Positions 28,133-38,605 are shown, numbered from the stretch's first letter. The stretch is DNA of 64,000 nucleotides from Bin80 sp026708685 (GCA_965200955.1 OZ241742.1:3162001-3226000); one strand, 5' to 3'. Numbers and translations: made by a program. The notes: generated by a model from the sequence alone, not told the origin.

Positions 28133-28162
28133 TTGAACTTTATGTGTATAAATATCTATATT
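28133..28162 (+). promoter_or_regulatory. Candidate promoter of the giant repeat-protein gene
   Basis: TTGAAC, an 18-base spacer and TATATT, followed 39 bases later by the ATG at 28202, in a strongly AT-rich stretch. It fits a housekeeping -35/-10 layout; the Bacteroidota TAnnTTTG -7 box is not obvious here. Confidence 0.35.
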
Positions 28163-28201
28163 GTTAATGTTTAGACATTATAAGTTAATCCATTTTCTAT
28201 T

Positions 28202-31200
28202 ATGGTGGCTCACAGAATTTCAGTGGTTTTTGGTATGTGGACTCCTGCTGTCATGTGGATGTTGATTGTAATTACCCTCTTGATCACTCCCCATGCACAC
28301 AGTCAATGGGGACAGAATGTGGAATTTTCTCCCTCTGAGAAAGCCCCCTCTTTGTCCGTTATTGATTCGTATCATCTGGTTCAAAATCCTGATTCAGCGG
28401 AATATGTGAGTCAATTGATTTCACAGGCGACTACCCATGTGCATACAGATCCCAGCTTGATATCTGAATCAAGTCATTCCTATCTCCAACCCGTCATTCA
28501 TAGACCAACCAAATTTCAAGGCGATCTTTCCATGGTCTTTTGGTCCGAAGATCATCAATCTGTAATCTTTCCGAATTGGAGTATTGATAGACCGCAGATG
28601 CGACAGGTGAACGTTGAAGTCTTGTCCATCGATGACTTGTTCGCAGATACCCACCCCTCCTCCTTATCTGATTCCATTACCGATCATCATCTATTCTCCT
28701 ACCTTTCAGTTGATACCAATAGAAACAGTACCTTGGAGGTGAGCAAGTCAACCATTGAGCTCAAAGAAGGTGATACTTTTACTGATTTTGATTTCTGGCT
28801 AGGTGATGCCTCTACGGGGACTGTCACCGTCAGGATCACCAAGGACTTTGATCATACGATCCCCGTAAAAATGTCTGTCAATGGTACACCATTAGCAAAC
28901 AATCAAGGCACTACTACATTTACTGCTGGAACCTTTGGACGCCAAAATGCCCAACGAATATCACTCACTACCACCAACGAAGATATACTTAGACGGCAGC
29001 CTGCTTTCAACGGAGATGATGTGGAATATATAACATTGCAAGCTTCAGGACCTGGCTATGATGGATCATCTCCTGTAACCATAACCCTGCAAGTCAAGGA
29101 CGAAGAAACTGGGGGCTTGAAGTGTGATGATCCTTCAAATTGTTCCAAAGGCATGTATGAGTCGGACAACCCACAGACACAGGACACGGATAACGAAAGG
29201 TTCATAAAAATTAGTTTGACGCAATGCCCTCATCATTCGATTACTGTCACGCTTAATGCGACATTTCGAAATCCTGCACTGGCCGACAAATTAGAAATCT
29301 TGAATTCCCCGCTTGTATTTGACCAGAGGAATTGTAAAGGTTCACAGAATCTTAGATTCAGGGCGAAAAGAGATCTGGATAGTAATGACGAGGAGAGGAT
29401 TCACATTCAATTGTTAGGGGATGCCAATAGTGGAGGATATGCTGGGATGATCCAATCTTTATGGCTCACTATTGAAGATGATTTTCATGGAGAGGTCGTT
29501 GTCGATCCAGAGAACTTGACTGTCGCAGAGGGAGGAAATAAACCCTATAAAGTAAGTCTGAATACACAACCACCGGGGACCGTTACGGTTTCTGTGAGTG
29601 GTGCATCTGGAGAGATAACCATAGATACGGATGCCACTACGCCCGATAAACAAACCACTCCCCTCACCTTTACTACGACCAACTGGAATTCACCTCAGAC
29701 TGTTACGATCTATGCTGCTGAAGATGATGATGCCTATCATGATACCGTCACCTTAACCAATACTTCCTCTGATCAAGATTTTGCATCCGCAAATGTCAAA
29801 GTCACGATCGACGATCCAGACAAAATCGGGGTTGTTGTGAATACAAACAAAATAACTGTGCAAGAAGAAGGGGATCCTGTTAACTATACTGTGCAACTGT
29901 CTCAAAAGCCTTCTAAAAATGAAACCGTCTCCATCATTCAGGAAGATCCTGTTGAGGAAGTGGCTGTGGATACCCATCGCAGCAATCTCACGCAATCAGT
30001 GTCTCAAAAAAATCTAACATTCACGCCTGATAACTGGGATACTCCCCAAGATGTGTGGGTTCGTGCTGGGCATGATGATGACGCTGCAGACGATGTAGTG
30101 ATCCTCAAAAATAAAGGATCTTGGAATAGCAGTGGACCTCAGTATGACAGTCAAACCAGCACCGTAGATGTAACCGTTACGGTGAATGATAATGAAACTC
30201 CATCCTTACTGCTGACTCCATCCAATACTTTAGAAGCACTTGAAGGACGCACAAAAGACTTTACATTATCACCTTCCACATCAGTAACCCAGAAGGTAAC
30301 CCTATGTATTCCAAAACCACAACATGTGACGATCACTTCCAGGGTTGACGCGAATGGATGCTTATTAAATCAGTCGGATGAGCTATTCTCATTTAAGCCT
30401 AAATCATCAAATGATTTAACCTTTTCAGTTTCGTTCTTTGAAGACGATGACACGACTGATGATCTTGAAACGATCACGATCACTGCCTATGGCGGAGAAT
30501 ACGAAGGGATTACCCTAGATTATACCTTCAAGAAAATTGATGATGATAAAGAGGGGCTCATAGTGGAACCTACCGAGTTCACCATTGATGAAGATGATCA
30601 TGAAAGTTACGCGGTACGATTAGCAACCATTCCAACTGGAGATGTCAACGTTGCAGTCGGTGGTGCGTCGGGAGAAGTTACCATTGATACAGATCCAGAT
30701 ACATCTGGCAAACAAACCACTCCTCTCACCTTTACGACAAGCAACTGGAACGAACCTCAGGCAGTTCAGGTGTTTGCGGGTCAGGATCAAGATGGAACCG
30801 ATGATTCGGCCACTTTAACGAATCAAGCCAGTGGAAGCAATTACGATTCTACCCCAGAGATCCTCGTGAAGGTCACTGTGAAAGATGATGATGTTCGAGA
30901 GTTAATCTTGCTTACTGTTGAGGAAGTCAAAGAGGGAGATCCAGATTGTGAAAATCTCTACATTGAGTTATCCCATCGTCCTCTGGGCGGAGATGTGGAA
31001 TTGGAGGTTTCTGGTCCAGTTCCGGCAATTCCGAGCCTAACCGTTTCTCAAACCTCGGCCAAGATAACCCAAGCCAGTGGAGACATCGACGCTGGTAATC
31101 AAATCTTACTCTGTGCTGTCTGGGACGATAATACAGTCAATGAAGAGGGTGTCCTCACCGTGGAAGCTACTGGGGGTGGGTTTGATGATGTATCTGGTAA

Positions 31201-34200
31201 GGTTACCGTGCGTGTGATCGATCAAGGTCTTCCTCCAAAGCCTGCGATAGAGGTGAGTAAAACGAGCCTCAAGATCAATGAAGGTGATGCTGACACCTAT
31301 GATGTCCATTTAGCTATGCAACCATCTGGGAATGTACAAGTGACCATCTCCTCAGACAATGATGATATAACTGTTGATACCAATCGTGATCTAAGTGGCC
31401 ATCAATCCACACTCTCATTTACGACTGAAAATTGGGAAAATCCGCAGTCAGTGACAGTTATGACTGCCTCTGATGAAGATGCCATTGATGATAAAGCGAA
31501 ACTGGCTCACCAAGCTTCTGGAGGAAGCTACCAAAATACGTCAGCCGTGGTATCTGTAACCGTGGTAGACTCTGACGAAGCTGCGTTAGAGGTGACACCA
31601 ACTGCACTGACTGTTGATGAGGATGGAGATGCGAAAATCTATAAGGTAAAATTAGCAACCACGCCTTCAGCCGAAGTTACTGTTACGGTAGATAATCCCT
31701 CTGGCAAAGTGATGGTTGATACGGATCCAAATCAGACGGGGGATCAAAATACACTCACCTTTACGACTGATAACTGGGATGCATTTCAGGAAGTCACGGT
31801 CAAGGCAGATTCAGATGATGATACGAGTGATGACCGAGTAACCCTGACCAATACAGCCTCTGGCGGTGATTATGGAACGGTAAAGGCCGTCAATGTCATT
31901 GTGACGGTCAAGGATTCTGATACACCCGCCTTGATGGTGTCCCCAGCTCAACTGGAAGTTGTAGAAGAAAAGAGTACACGTTATACCGTGAGACTTGCGA
32001 CACAACCCGGTCCATCGGACAACGTCACCGTACGAATTTCTGCATCCCAAGGCGAGGTGACTGTAGACACCGATCTTGTTCAATTGGGCAATCAATCAAC
32101 CCTCAGATTTAACGCAAGCAATTGGGATCAGACTCAAGATGTCCGCGTCCATGCAGGCCATGATGATGATACAACCAATGATATCGTCACCCTGACGAAC
32201 TCCGCCGAGGGTGGAGATTATGGAGCAGCTCCTTCAGTTCCAGTAACGGTAAATGTGACCGATAATGATCAGCCCGAATTAGTAGTCGATCCTCAAAAAT
32301 TAACAGTATTGGAAGAAAGCAGTCATACCTACAATGTCAAGTTGGCGACTCTCCCCTCGCAGGATGTAACCGTTACCGTTTCTGGTATGTCAGGGGAAGT
32401 GACCGTAGATACGAATCCTTCACTCGCGGGCAACCAATCTACACTGACATTCACCCGTTCAAATTGGAATAGCAATCAAACCGTTACCGTTCAAGCTGGT
32501 GATGATTCCGACCGAATCAAGGATGATGCAACCCTGACCAATACGGCTTCTGGAGGCGAGTATGCAACTGCTACTCCCATAGATGTTGAGGTAACGGTGA
32601 CAGACAATGATAATGTTGGACTGGTCGTAACTCCGTTGCAGCTGGATGTCACTGAGGGAACAAGTTCTTCCTACAAGGTCAATTTAGCCACTGCTCCGTT
32701 GGGGACTGTTAGAGTTTCAGTCTCTGGTGCTTCTGAAGATGTGACCGTGGATACCGACCTTGACGCATCGGGCGACCAGACCCTTCTGGAGTTCACAGCT
32801 ACAAATTGGGACAAGCCCCAAAGTGTTCATGTGAGTGTAGAAATCTACGAAGATGCCATGGATGATCCCCCAGTTACCTTGACCAATACAGCAACTGGGG
32901 CTAACTATGGATCCGCCGATCCTGTGAATGTGAGGGTTTCTGTTGTTGACAAGGATACTCCATCCATCCGAGTGAGTCAATCAAGTTTGTCGATCAAAGA
33001 AGAAAGCACTATATCCTACACCGTAAGACTGTCCACACAGCCAATAGCAACCGTGACAATTGATGTGTCCGTTTCTGAAGGACAGGTGGCCATTGACACC
33101 GATCCCATTGTAACTGGCAATCAATCATCTTTGACCTTTACAACGGCAAACTGGGACCAACCCAAATCCATTATGGTCCTTGCTGGATCGGATGAGGATG
33201 CAATCAATGATCAAGTGACTCTCACCCATGATTCCTCTGGTGGTGATTACGATGATGCTGATCCCGTTATCGTAGCTGTGACAGTGGATGATGATGAAGA
33301 TGTGGCTATACAGGTGAGCAAATCATCATTGACGATCAATGAGGGATCTACCGGGAACTATACCGTCAGCTTAAGTTCTCAACCATCATCAGTGGTGACC
33401 GTGAACATTACCGGGGCGCAAAAAGAGGTCACCGTTGATGCGGATGCAGTTACAAGCGGTCTTCAATCAAGGCTAGTTTTTTCAACCATCAACTGGAATG
33501 ATCCCAAGACGGTCACTGTGAGTGCTATGAGGGATGATGACGCTAAAAATGAACACCTGACCCTCACCCATACAGCTACCGGGGGAGACTATGGATCGGC
33601 TCAACGAGTAGACCTGAAATTAACCATTAACGATACGAATGAGCCCAAGTTATTCACCTCTCCAACCTCTTTGAATATCCAAGAAGGTCACACTGGAAGT
33701 TTTACGGTCAAACTCAGTACTGTGCCGATTTCACAGGTAACGGTTACTGTGAATGTATTGGGGACTGGTATCCGACTGGAGAACTCTCCCACCATGTTTA
33801 CTCTCTCTGATCAGAATCAGATTCAGAAAATTGACCTGTATGCTCTTAAAGATGACGATGCTCTGCCGAATGATCGGGTTTCCATACAACTAAACGCACG
33901 GGGCGGTGAGGATTATGACGGAGTTATTGAAACGATTGAGGTAATCATTGATGACGTTGATCAGCAGCGAATTGAGGTATCCGAAAAAGATTTGACCATT
34001 CAAGAAGGTGGTCCATCATCAACATTCAATGTTCAATTATCATCAAAGCCATTGACTAATGTAACGGTAGCTATTTCAGGGCATGAAAATTCGGATATAG
34101 ACGTATCACCCAACCGACTGACCTTTACTCCAACAGGCCCACAAGCGTGGAATGTGCCTCAATCCGTTACCCTTACTGCTGTGGATGACCCTGAAGTTGC

Positions 34201-36220
34201 CAATCAGCCCAACATCACACTCACACTTGACGCACTTGGAAGTAGCTTTGAACCAGCTTCTGTGGAAGTTGAGATCATTTATGACGATAAGGTAGTCATC
34301 ACCATTGAAGATACGTCTGTCCGAGAAGATGCAGGTCTCATTCAGGTACCCGTATTTCTGAGTGCACCCCTTGATCAAGTAGTGACCGTTCAGTATCAAT
34401 CAGAAGACGGGTCCGCCAGGACTGGTGAGGATTATACGTCCTCAAGAGGAGTTGTCATCTTTGATCCCGGTGGAACGCAAGGAGTCATTCAGTTTGTCAT
34501 TGCAGATAATGAAGAGATAGACGGTGACAAAACGTTTTACGTCAAACTTGAACATCCCAGCCCTTCACAGAGAGTCATCATCGGTGATCATGAAGCCATC
34601 GCTACGATTATAGACGATGAAGGTAGTGCAAGCGTCACAATTGATGATGCGATGGTGAGCGGGGATGATGGATTTTTGACCTTTAACGTACATCTGTCTC
34701 ATCCAAGCCCCTACCCGATTACGGTTCAGTATCATACTCAAGACGGGACTGCTACGGCCGGTCAAGATTACGCATTGATGACTGGGGAGTTACGTTTTGA
34801 CCCGGGTATGATTCAACAAACGATTGAGGTATCCCTATTACAGGACGATCAGGCGTTGCATGAAAAAACGTTTTTCGTTCATCTTGAATCTTCCGACTCT
34901 GTGAAAATAAACAAATCTGTGGGCCAAGCCGTCATTCTGAATGATGATCCTTTCCCAATTGATTCATTCCGACCGGCTTATGTGGCATATACAGCCCGAT
35001 TCATTCGTACTGCATCTGTCCATCTCACCGAGGCACTCCTAGAGAGATTACAACCGATGGCCCCCACCTGCTCGGCTACTCAACGCTCAGATATAGTCCA
35101 ACTTTGGCATGCCAACTCCACTTGGACTCCATCCTTAGGTGAATTACTGTCAGGTTGCAGAATCTCACAAACGACTGCTGTATCAGGAGGCAGTTTTGGC
35201 GTCTGGGGGCGAGGAGCATTCCGACGTTTCAGTAGCCGTGATGATGAATCCTTAACCATACATGGAGATGTTTCAACTGCAATGCTGGGAGCGGACTATC
35301 GCTGGAACGCAGGATGGCTTTTTGGAATGATGATTTCCCACAGTCAGGGAGATGGGTCCTTTGAATTCTATGGAATTCCCAGAGATATCAATTCATCTCT
35401 CACAGGAATCTATCCTTATGTATCCTACGAAGGTGAAGACTGGAGAGTATGGATGGGTGGAGGCTATGGTCAGGGAGATTTTGAAGATCACCTCTTAGAT
35501 GAAGACCTGACATCCACATATGGATCGCTTGGATTAAGAGGTCATCTTGCATCGGTCAATTCTACTCAAGTAGATTATTTTGGTGATGTTCTCTACGCTG
35601 ATGGCAAGATAGATTTCGATGGAATCCGGGTAGAAGTGGTTCGGGTCCGTTTAGGAATGGAAACTGCTTTCAGGATCGCTGATGGGATTCTCCCCTTCGT
35701 GGAGGCAAATATACGTCAGGATGGCGGAGATGCTGAAACGGGCGTAGGACTGGAAGTTGGGGGTGGAGTACGGATTGCCTACCCACAATGGAACTTGCAT
35801 GGAGACCTGCGCTCCCAAAGCCTTATCCTCCACAGTACAGAAGGGTTCACCGAATGGGGTGTGTCTGGATCCATTCAGTTCGGTCATCCATCCAAGGGCT
35901 TAATGATACGTCTGCGTCCATCCTATGGGCTAAGTCAAGGGATGAGCTTGTATCGTCAGCAAACGATTCTGGATGCAAATCCACCCAGTTCCAATCTGCA
36001 TCGCACAGATGTAGAATTGGCCTATGGAATACCCCTCAGCCATGGAACTGCCCGTTCAATCGTTGGAGTTACTCAACTATCAAGTGGTCAAGTCTTTCGA
36101 TTGGGTGGCGAACTACGACCGTGGGAATGGATGTCAGTAGGGATGTCAGGATTAACCCACTACCATAACGCCACCTTTGGAAATGTGAGTATCCATCTGC
36201 AAAGCTCATTAAAATTTTAG
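28202..36220 (+). CDS. Giant repeat protein with C-terminal outer-membrane beta-barrel (autotransporter-like adhesin)
   Basis: 2672 residues. The N-terminal signal peptide has a long hydrophobic run and an AHS-QWG cleavage site near residue 35. From about residue 430 it contains at least ten beta-sandwich repeats spaced about 113-116 residues. Each begins L-x-V-x-x-x-x-L-x-V-x-E-x, has VTVDTDP and NW-x-x-PQ-x-V-x-V, and ends in a D-x-D turn, probably calcium-binding. Eight successive starts from 31247 to 33650 keep this period. Two Calx-beta-type domains follow (about residues 2031 and 2145). A linker with two Cys leads to a domain starting FGVWGRGAFRRF (about 2325) that ends in HLQSSLKF; the terminal Phe and alternating strands match a BAM-inserted barrel as in autotransporters. 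It is likely a surface adhesin. The gene is single, with its own promoter and convergent to the EF-G-like gene. The repeat and barrel families are common in proteobacterial surface proteins, so transfer is possible. Confidence 0.85.
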   Translation: MVAHRISVVFGMWTPAVMWMLIVITLLITPHAHSQWGQNVEFSPSEKAPSLSVIDSYHLVQNPDSAEYVSQLISQATTHVHTDPSLISESSHSYLQPVIHRPTKFQGDLSMVFWSEDHQSVIFPNWSIDRPQMRQVNVEVLSIDDLFADTHPSSLSDSITDHHLFSYLSVDTNRNSTLEVSKSTIELKEGDTFTDFDFWLGDASTGTVTVRITKDFDHTIPVKMSVNGTPLANNQGTTTFTAGTFGRQNAQRISLTTTNEDILRRQPAFNGDDVEYITLQASGPGYDGSSPVTITLQVKDEETGGLKCDDPSNCSKGMYESDNPQTQDTDNERFIKISLTQCPHHSITVTLNATFRNPALADKLEILNSPLVFDQRNCKGSQNLRFRAKRDLDSNDEERIHIQLLGDANSGGYAGMIQSLWLTIEDDFHGEVVVDPENLTVAEGGNKPYKVSLNTQPPGTVTVSVSGASGEITIDTDATTPDKQTTPLTFTTTNWNSPQTVTIYAAEDDDAYHDTVTLTNTSSDQDFASANVKVTIDDPDKIGVVVNTNKITVQEEGDPVNYTVQLSQKPSKNETVSIIQEDPVEEVAVDTHRSNLTQSVSQKNLTFTPDNWDTPQDVWVRAGHDDDAADDVVILKNKGSWNSSGPQYDSQTSTVDVTVTVNDNETPSLLLTPSNTLEALEGRTKDFTLSPSTSVTQKVTLCIPKPQHVTITSRVDANGCLLNQSDELFSFKPKSSNDLTFSVSFFEDDDTTDDLETITITAYGGEYEGITLDYTFKKIDDDKEGLIVEPTEFTIDEDDHESYAVRLATIPTGDVNVAVGGASGEVTIDTDPDTSGKQTTPLTFTTSNWNEPQAVQVFAGQDQDGTDDSATLTNQASGSNYDSTPEILVKVTVKDDDVRELILLTVEEVKEGDPDCENLYIELSHRPLGGDVELEVSGPVPAIPSLTVSQTSAKITQASGDIDAGNQILLCAVWDDNTVNEEGVLTVEATGGGFDDVSGKVTVRVIDQGLPPKPAIEVSKTSLKINEGDADTYDVHLAMQPSGNVQVTISSDNDDITVDTNRDLSGHQSTLSFTTENWENPQSVTVMTASDEDAIDDKAKLAHQASGGSYQNTSAVVSVTVVDSDEAALEVTPTALTVDEDGDAKIYKVKLATTPSAEVTVTVDNPSGKVMVDTDPNQTGDQNTLTFTTDNWDAFQEVTVKADSDDDTSDDRVTLTNTASGGDYGTVKAVNVIVTVKDSDTPALMVSPAQLEVVEEKSTRYTVRLATQPGPSDNVTVRISASQGEVTVDTDLVQLGNQSTLRFNASNWDQTQDVRVHAGHDDDTTNDIVTLTNSAEGGDYGAAPSVPVTVNVTDNDQPELVVDPQKLTVLEESSHTYNVKLATLPSQDVTVTVSGMSGEVTVDTNPSLAGNQSTLTFTRSNWNSNQTVTVQAGDDSDRIKDDATLTNTASGGEYATATPIDVEVTVTDNDNVGLVVTPLQLDVTEGTSSSYKVNLATAPLGTVRVSVSGASEDVTVDTDLDASGDQTLLEFTATNWDKPQSVHVSVEIYEDAMDDPPVTLTNTATGANYGSADPVNVRVSVVDKDTPSIRVSQSSLSIKEESTISYTVRLSTQPIATVTIDVSVSEGQVAIDTDPIVTGNQSSLTFTTANWDQPKSIMVLAGSDEDAINDQVTLTHDSSGGDYDDADPVIVAVTVDDDEDVAIQVSKSSLTINEGSTGNYTVSLSSQPSSVVTVNITGAQKEVTVDADAVTSGLQSRLVFSTINWNDPKTVTVSAMRDDDAKNEHLTLTHTATGGDYGSAQRVDLKLTINDTNEPKLFTSPTSLNIQEGHTGSFTVKLSTVPISQVTVTVNVLGTGIRLENSPTMFTLSDQNQIQKIDLYALKDDDALPNDRVSIQLNARGGEDYDGVIETIEVIIDDVDQQRIEVSEKDLTIQEGGPSSTFNVQLSSKPLTNVTVAISGHENSDIDVSPNRLTFTPTGPQAWNVPQSVTLTAVDDPEVANQPNITLTLDALGSSFEPASVEVEIIYDDKVVITIEDTSVREDAGLIQVPVFLSAPLDQVVTVQYQSEDGSARTGEDYTSSRGVVIFDPGGTQGVIQFVIADNEEIDGDKTFYVKLEHPSPSQRVIIGDHEAIATIIDDEGSASVTIDDAMVSGDDGFLTFNVHLSHPSPYPITVQYHTQDGTATAGQDYALMTGELRFDPGMIQQTIEVSLLQDDQALHEKTFFVHLESSDSVKINKSVGQAVILNDDPFPIDSFRPAYVAYTARFIRTASVHLTEALLERLQPMAPTCSATQRSDIVQLWHANSTWTPSLGELLSGCRISQTTAVSGGSFGVWGRGAFRRFSSRDDESLTIHGDVSTAMLGADYRWNAGWLFGMMISHSQGDGSFEFYGIPRDINSSLTGIYPYVSYEGEDWRVWMGGGYGQGDFEDHLLDEDLTSTYGSLGLRGHLASVNSTQVDYFGDVLYADGKIDFDGIRVEVVRVRLGMETAFRIADGILPFVEANIRQDGGDAETGVGLEVGGGVRIAYPQWNLHGDLRSQSLILHSTEGFTEWGVSGSIQFGHPSKGLMIRLRPSYGLSQGMSLYRQQTILDANPPSSNLHRTDVELAYGIPLSHGTARSIVGVTQLSSGQVFRLGGELRPWEWMSVGMSGLTHYHNATFGNVSIHLQSSLKF

Positions 36221-36281
36221 ATTACAGAGGATAGTCCTCAGAGTCAGCAGGCTTCATTTCTTGACAACGTTACTATCTATT

Positions 36282-36306
36282 GACAGACAATCATGGGGAA
36301 TCTGTC
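36282..36306. terminator. Hairpin between convergent giant gene and EF-G-like gene
   Basis: GACAGA ... TCTGTC, a 6-bp perfect stem extendable by two T-G pairs. A smaller GAGGA-TAG-TCCTC hairpin sits at 36227-36239 right after the giant gene's stop. No T-run. Possible bidirectional transcript end. Confidence 0.3.
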
Positions 36307-36341
36307 GGATGACCATGCTATTGAAAGTCAACAACCTACTT

Positions 36342-38462
36342 CTACTGATCATCCTTCGCGGCAGCTGCCACGACCTGTTCTTGGACATTTCGAGGCATGG
36401 CCTGATAGTGGCTGAAGCGTGCAGAGTGAATTCCCCTACCCTGCGTCATAGAACGAACTCGTGTGGAGTACTGGTAGAGCTCGGCTTCAGGAACCTGCAC
36501 GAGAATTTTTTGCAGATTCCCCTCGGATTCCATTCCCTTGATCATAGCACGCCGTCCATTGAGATCGCCCATGACATCCCCAGTATAAGCATCAGGAACC
36601 TTTACCTCTACATCATGGATGGGCTCTAAAATGACGGGCTTCGCTTTTCTAAAAGATTCACGGAAAACCATGCGTGCGGCTGTCCGGAAAGCATTTTCAT
36701 TAGAGTCCACCGAATGCATGCCTCCATCAAAGATCACAAAACGGACATCACCAACAGGGTACCCCGCAACGGGGCCTCTTTGCATTCCCTCCAGAACTCC
36801 TTTCTGGATGGCTCCAAAAAATCTACGCATGTCAATCACGCCTCCGACTATCGCATCAATAAATTCAATCGTTGACCCCCAGGGAGTTGTGGCCTGAGCG
36901 ACATTGCGAACGTTGATGTCTGGTCGTTTCTGAAATTCTCTATCTAGTGGTTCAATCAAAACAGAAATATCAGCGAATTGTCCAGCACCTCCGGTCTGTT
37001 TTTTATGTCGATAGGAATCTCTTGCCTCCACCGTGACCGTTTCACGGTAGGCAACACGAGGTTGAATATATTCCACTTCAACATTCACCTTAGATTTCAA
37101 TCGAAACTGTGCAACCTTTAGATGCATGGCACCCTGACCTCCAAGCGTGATCTGACTCAGATGAGGCTCATGCAGAACGACCAATGATGGATCTTCGGAG
37201 GTAATCTGGTGAAGCCCTTGTGCGAGTTTATCCTCCTCTCCTTCGGTTTTTGCACGAATTGCTTCCCGATAACGCGGTTCAGGGAAAGGAATTGGAGCCA
37301 CGACCAAACGATCTCCTTTCTTTCGAAGGGTATGATTCGTTTGGGTTTCACGAAGCTTGACCAGTGCTCCCAAATCACCTGCGATCAAGCGTGAAACCGT
37401 TTCGCGATCCCTGCCGTTGAGCACATACAACTGACCCAAACGCTCCATCACACCTGATTGAGCATTTTCAAGATCCACACCCGATTCAATGATGCCACGA
37501 CACACTCTAAAAAATGAATAGTCACCAACATGATGCTCTGCCATGGTGCGATACACAAAAACGACTGGACTTCCATGTTCCTCAGATCTAATCGGATCGC
37601 CATCGCTCACTGGAATTGCAGGTGCATCAAGAGGAGATGGAACGACATTATCTATAAAACTCATCAGACGTGCTACCCCTACATTGGTCGTCGCATTCGT
37701 GCAAAATACAGGGAACAGTGACCGCTCCAACATTGCATCACGCAAACCTGCCCGCATTTCTTCTTCGCTCAGCCGCTCCGTTTCAAGATATTTTTCCATT
37801 AACTCTTCATCACTAACAGCAATATCTTCCACCAAGGAATTGTGTAACTCTTCTGCACGATCTTGATACTCTTCTGGAATCTCGCTATAGATAGGAGCAT
37901 CCTGAGAGCCAGGCTTGAAAGTGATCTGCTTCATCACCAATACGTCAATCAGAACATTGGGGGCTGCGGTAGGAAATTGCACTACAGTTATCCCAGATCC
38001 AAATCGATCCCGCATCTGGGTGATCAGTGAATCAACATCGGCTTGTGGTCTATCAATTTGATTGATCACAAACATCAATGGTTTTTCATTTTCAGCCGCA
38101 GCACTCCATGCCAGTTCGGTTCCGACTTCAACGCCCTCTTGGGCATTCATGACGAAGATAGCCGTATCGGTCACGCGTATCGCAGCGACCACTTCCCCCA
38201 CAAAATCTGGATAGCCGGGCGTGTCAATGATGTTGATTTTATGATCTTTCCATTCAACATGCAAAAGACTGGAGAAGATAGACATCTGCCTCTCCTTCTC
38301 ACTAGGCTGATAATCGCTGACCGTGGACCCTTCAGTCACAGTCCCTAGCCGCCGGGTCTTATTGCCCACAAACAGCATGGATTCCGCCAAGGATGTTTTT
38401 CCACTCCCTTGATGGCCTACCAGAACAACATTACGAATCTGTTCAGGATGGTATACTTTCAT
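36342..38462 (-). CDS. Elongation factor G-like GTPase (EF-G-2 type)
   Basis: 706-residue translational GTPase with the five-domain EF-G layout. It differs from canonical EF-G in the G domain: G1 GHQGSGKTSL instead of GHIDHGKTT, switch I ERQMSIFSS in place of ERGITI, G3 DTPGYPDF, and G4 NQIDRPQAD with Gln for the usual Lys of NKxD. These match the EF-G-2 subfamily (Thermus TTHA1498 type) found beside a normal fusA. That subfamily's role in elongation or recycling is not firmly known. Domain IV loop FDGGMHSVDSNENAF is present. It is divergent to accD, sharing 140 bp of upstream DNA. Confidence 0.92.
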   Translation of the reverse strand: MKVYHPEQIRNVVLVGHQGSGKTSLAESMLFVGNKTRRLGTVTEGSTVSDYQPSEKERQMSIFSSLLHVEWKDHKINIIDTPGYPDFVGEVVAAIRVTDTAIFVMNAQEGVEVGTELAWSAAAENEKPLMFVINQIDRPQADVDSLITQMRDRFGSGITVVQFPTAAPNVLIDVLVMKQITFKPGSQDAPIYSEIPEEYQDRAEELHNSLVEDIAVSDEELMEKYLETERLSEEEMRAGLRDAMLERSLFPVFCTNATTNVGVARLMSFIDNVVPSPLDAPAIPVSDGDPIRSEEHGSPVVFVYRTMAEHHVGDYSFFRVCRGIIESGVDLENAQSGVMERLGQLYVLNGRDRETVSRLIAGDLGALVKLRETQTNHTLRKKGDRLVVAPIPFPEPRYREAIRAKTEGEEDKLAQGLHQITSEDPSLVVLHEPHLSQITLGGQGAMHLKVAQFRLKSKVNVEVEYIQPRVAYRETVTVEARDSYRHKKQTGGAGQFADISVLIEPLDREFQKRPDINVRNVAQATTPWGSTIEFIDAIVGGVIDMRRFFGAIQKGVLEGMQRGPVAGYPVGDVRFVIFDGGMHSVDSNENAFRTAARMVFRESFRKAKPVILEPIHDVEVKVPDAYTGDVMGDLNGRRAMIKGMESEGNLQKILVQVPEAELYQYSTRVRSMTQGRGIHSARFSHYQAMPRNVQEQVVAAAAKDDQ

Positions 38463-38605
38463 TGGTAATTAGTCGTTAATTTTTGGTTGAATTGAACAAA
38501 ATATAAAATAGACACGACATTTTATCTACTTTTGACGAATATTTTCTTCAAAAGAGAACACATAGGTTCTAAATCGTTTAAACGGAATTGGAATACTTTA
38601 CAGTT
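38463..38605. promoter_or_regulatory. Divergent promoter region, EF-G-like gene and accD
   Basis: 143 AT-rich bases between two divergent starts must contain both promoters. No box is clear enough to place. Confidence 0.4.

Larger units (their letters stand above)
27657..28201. other. Intergenic region upstream of the giant repeat protein
   Basis: 545 bases holding a strong hairpin (27736-27778), a 41-codon open frame (28000-28125) and an AT-rich promoter-like stretch just before the giant gene (28133-28162). Confidence 0.5.
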
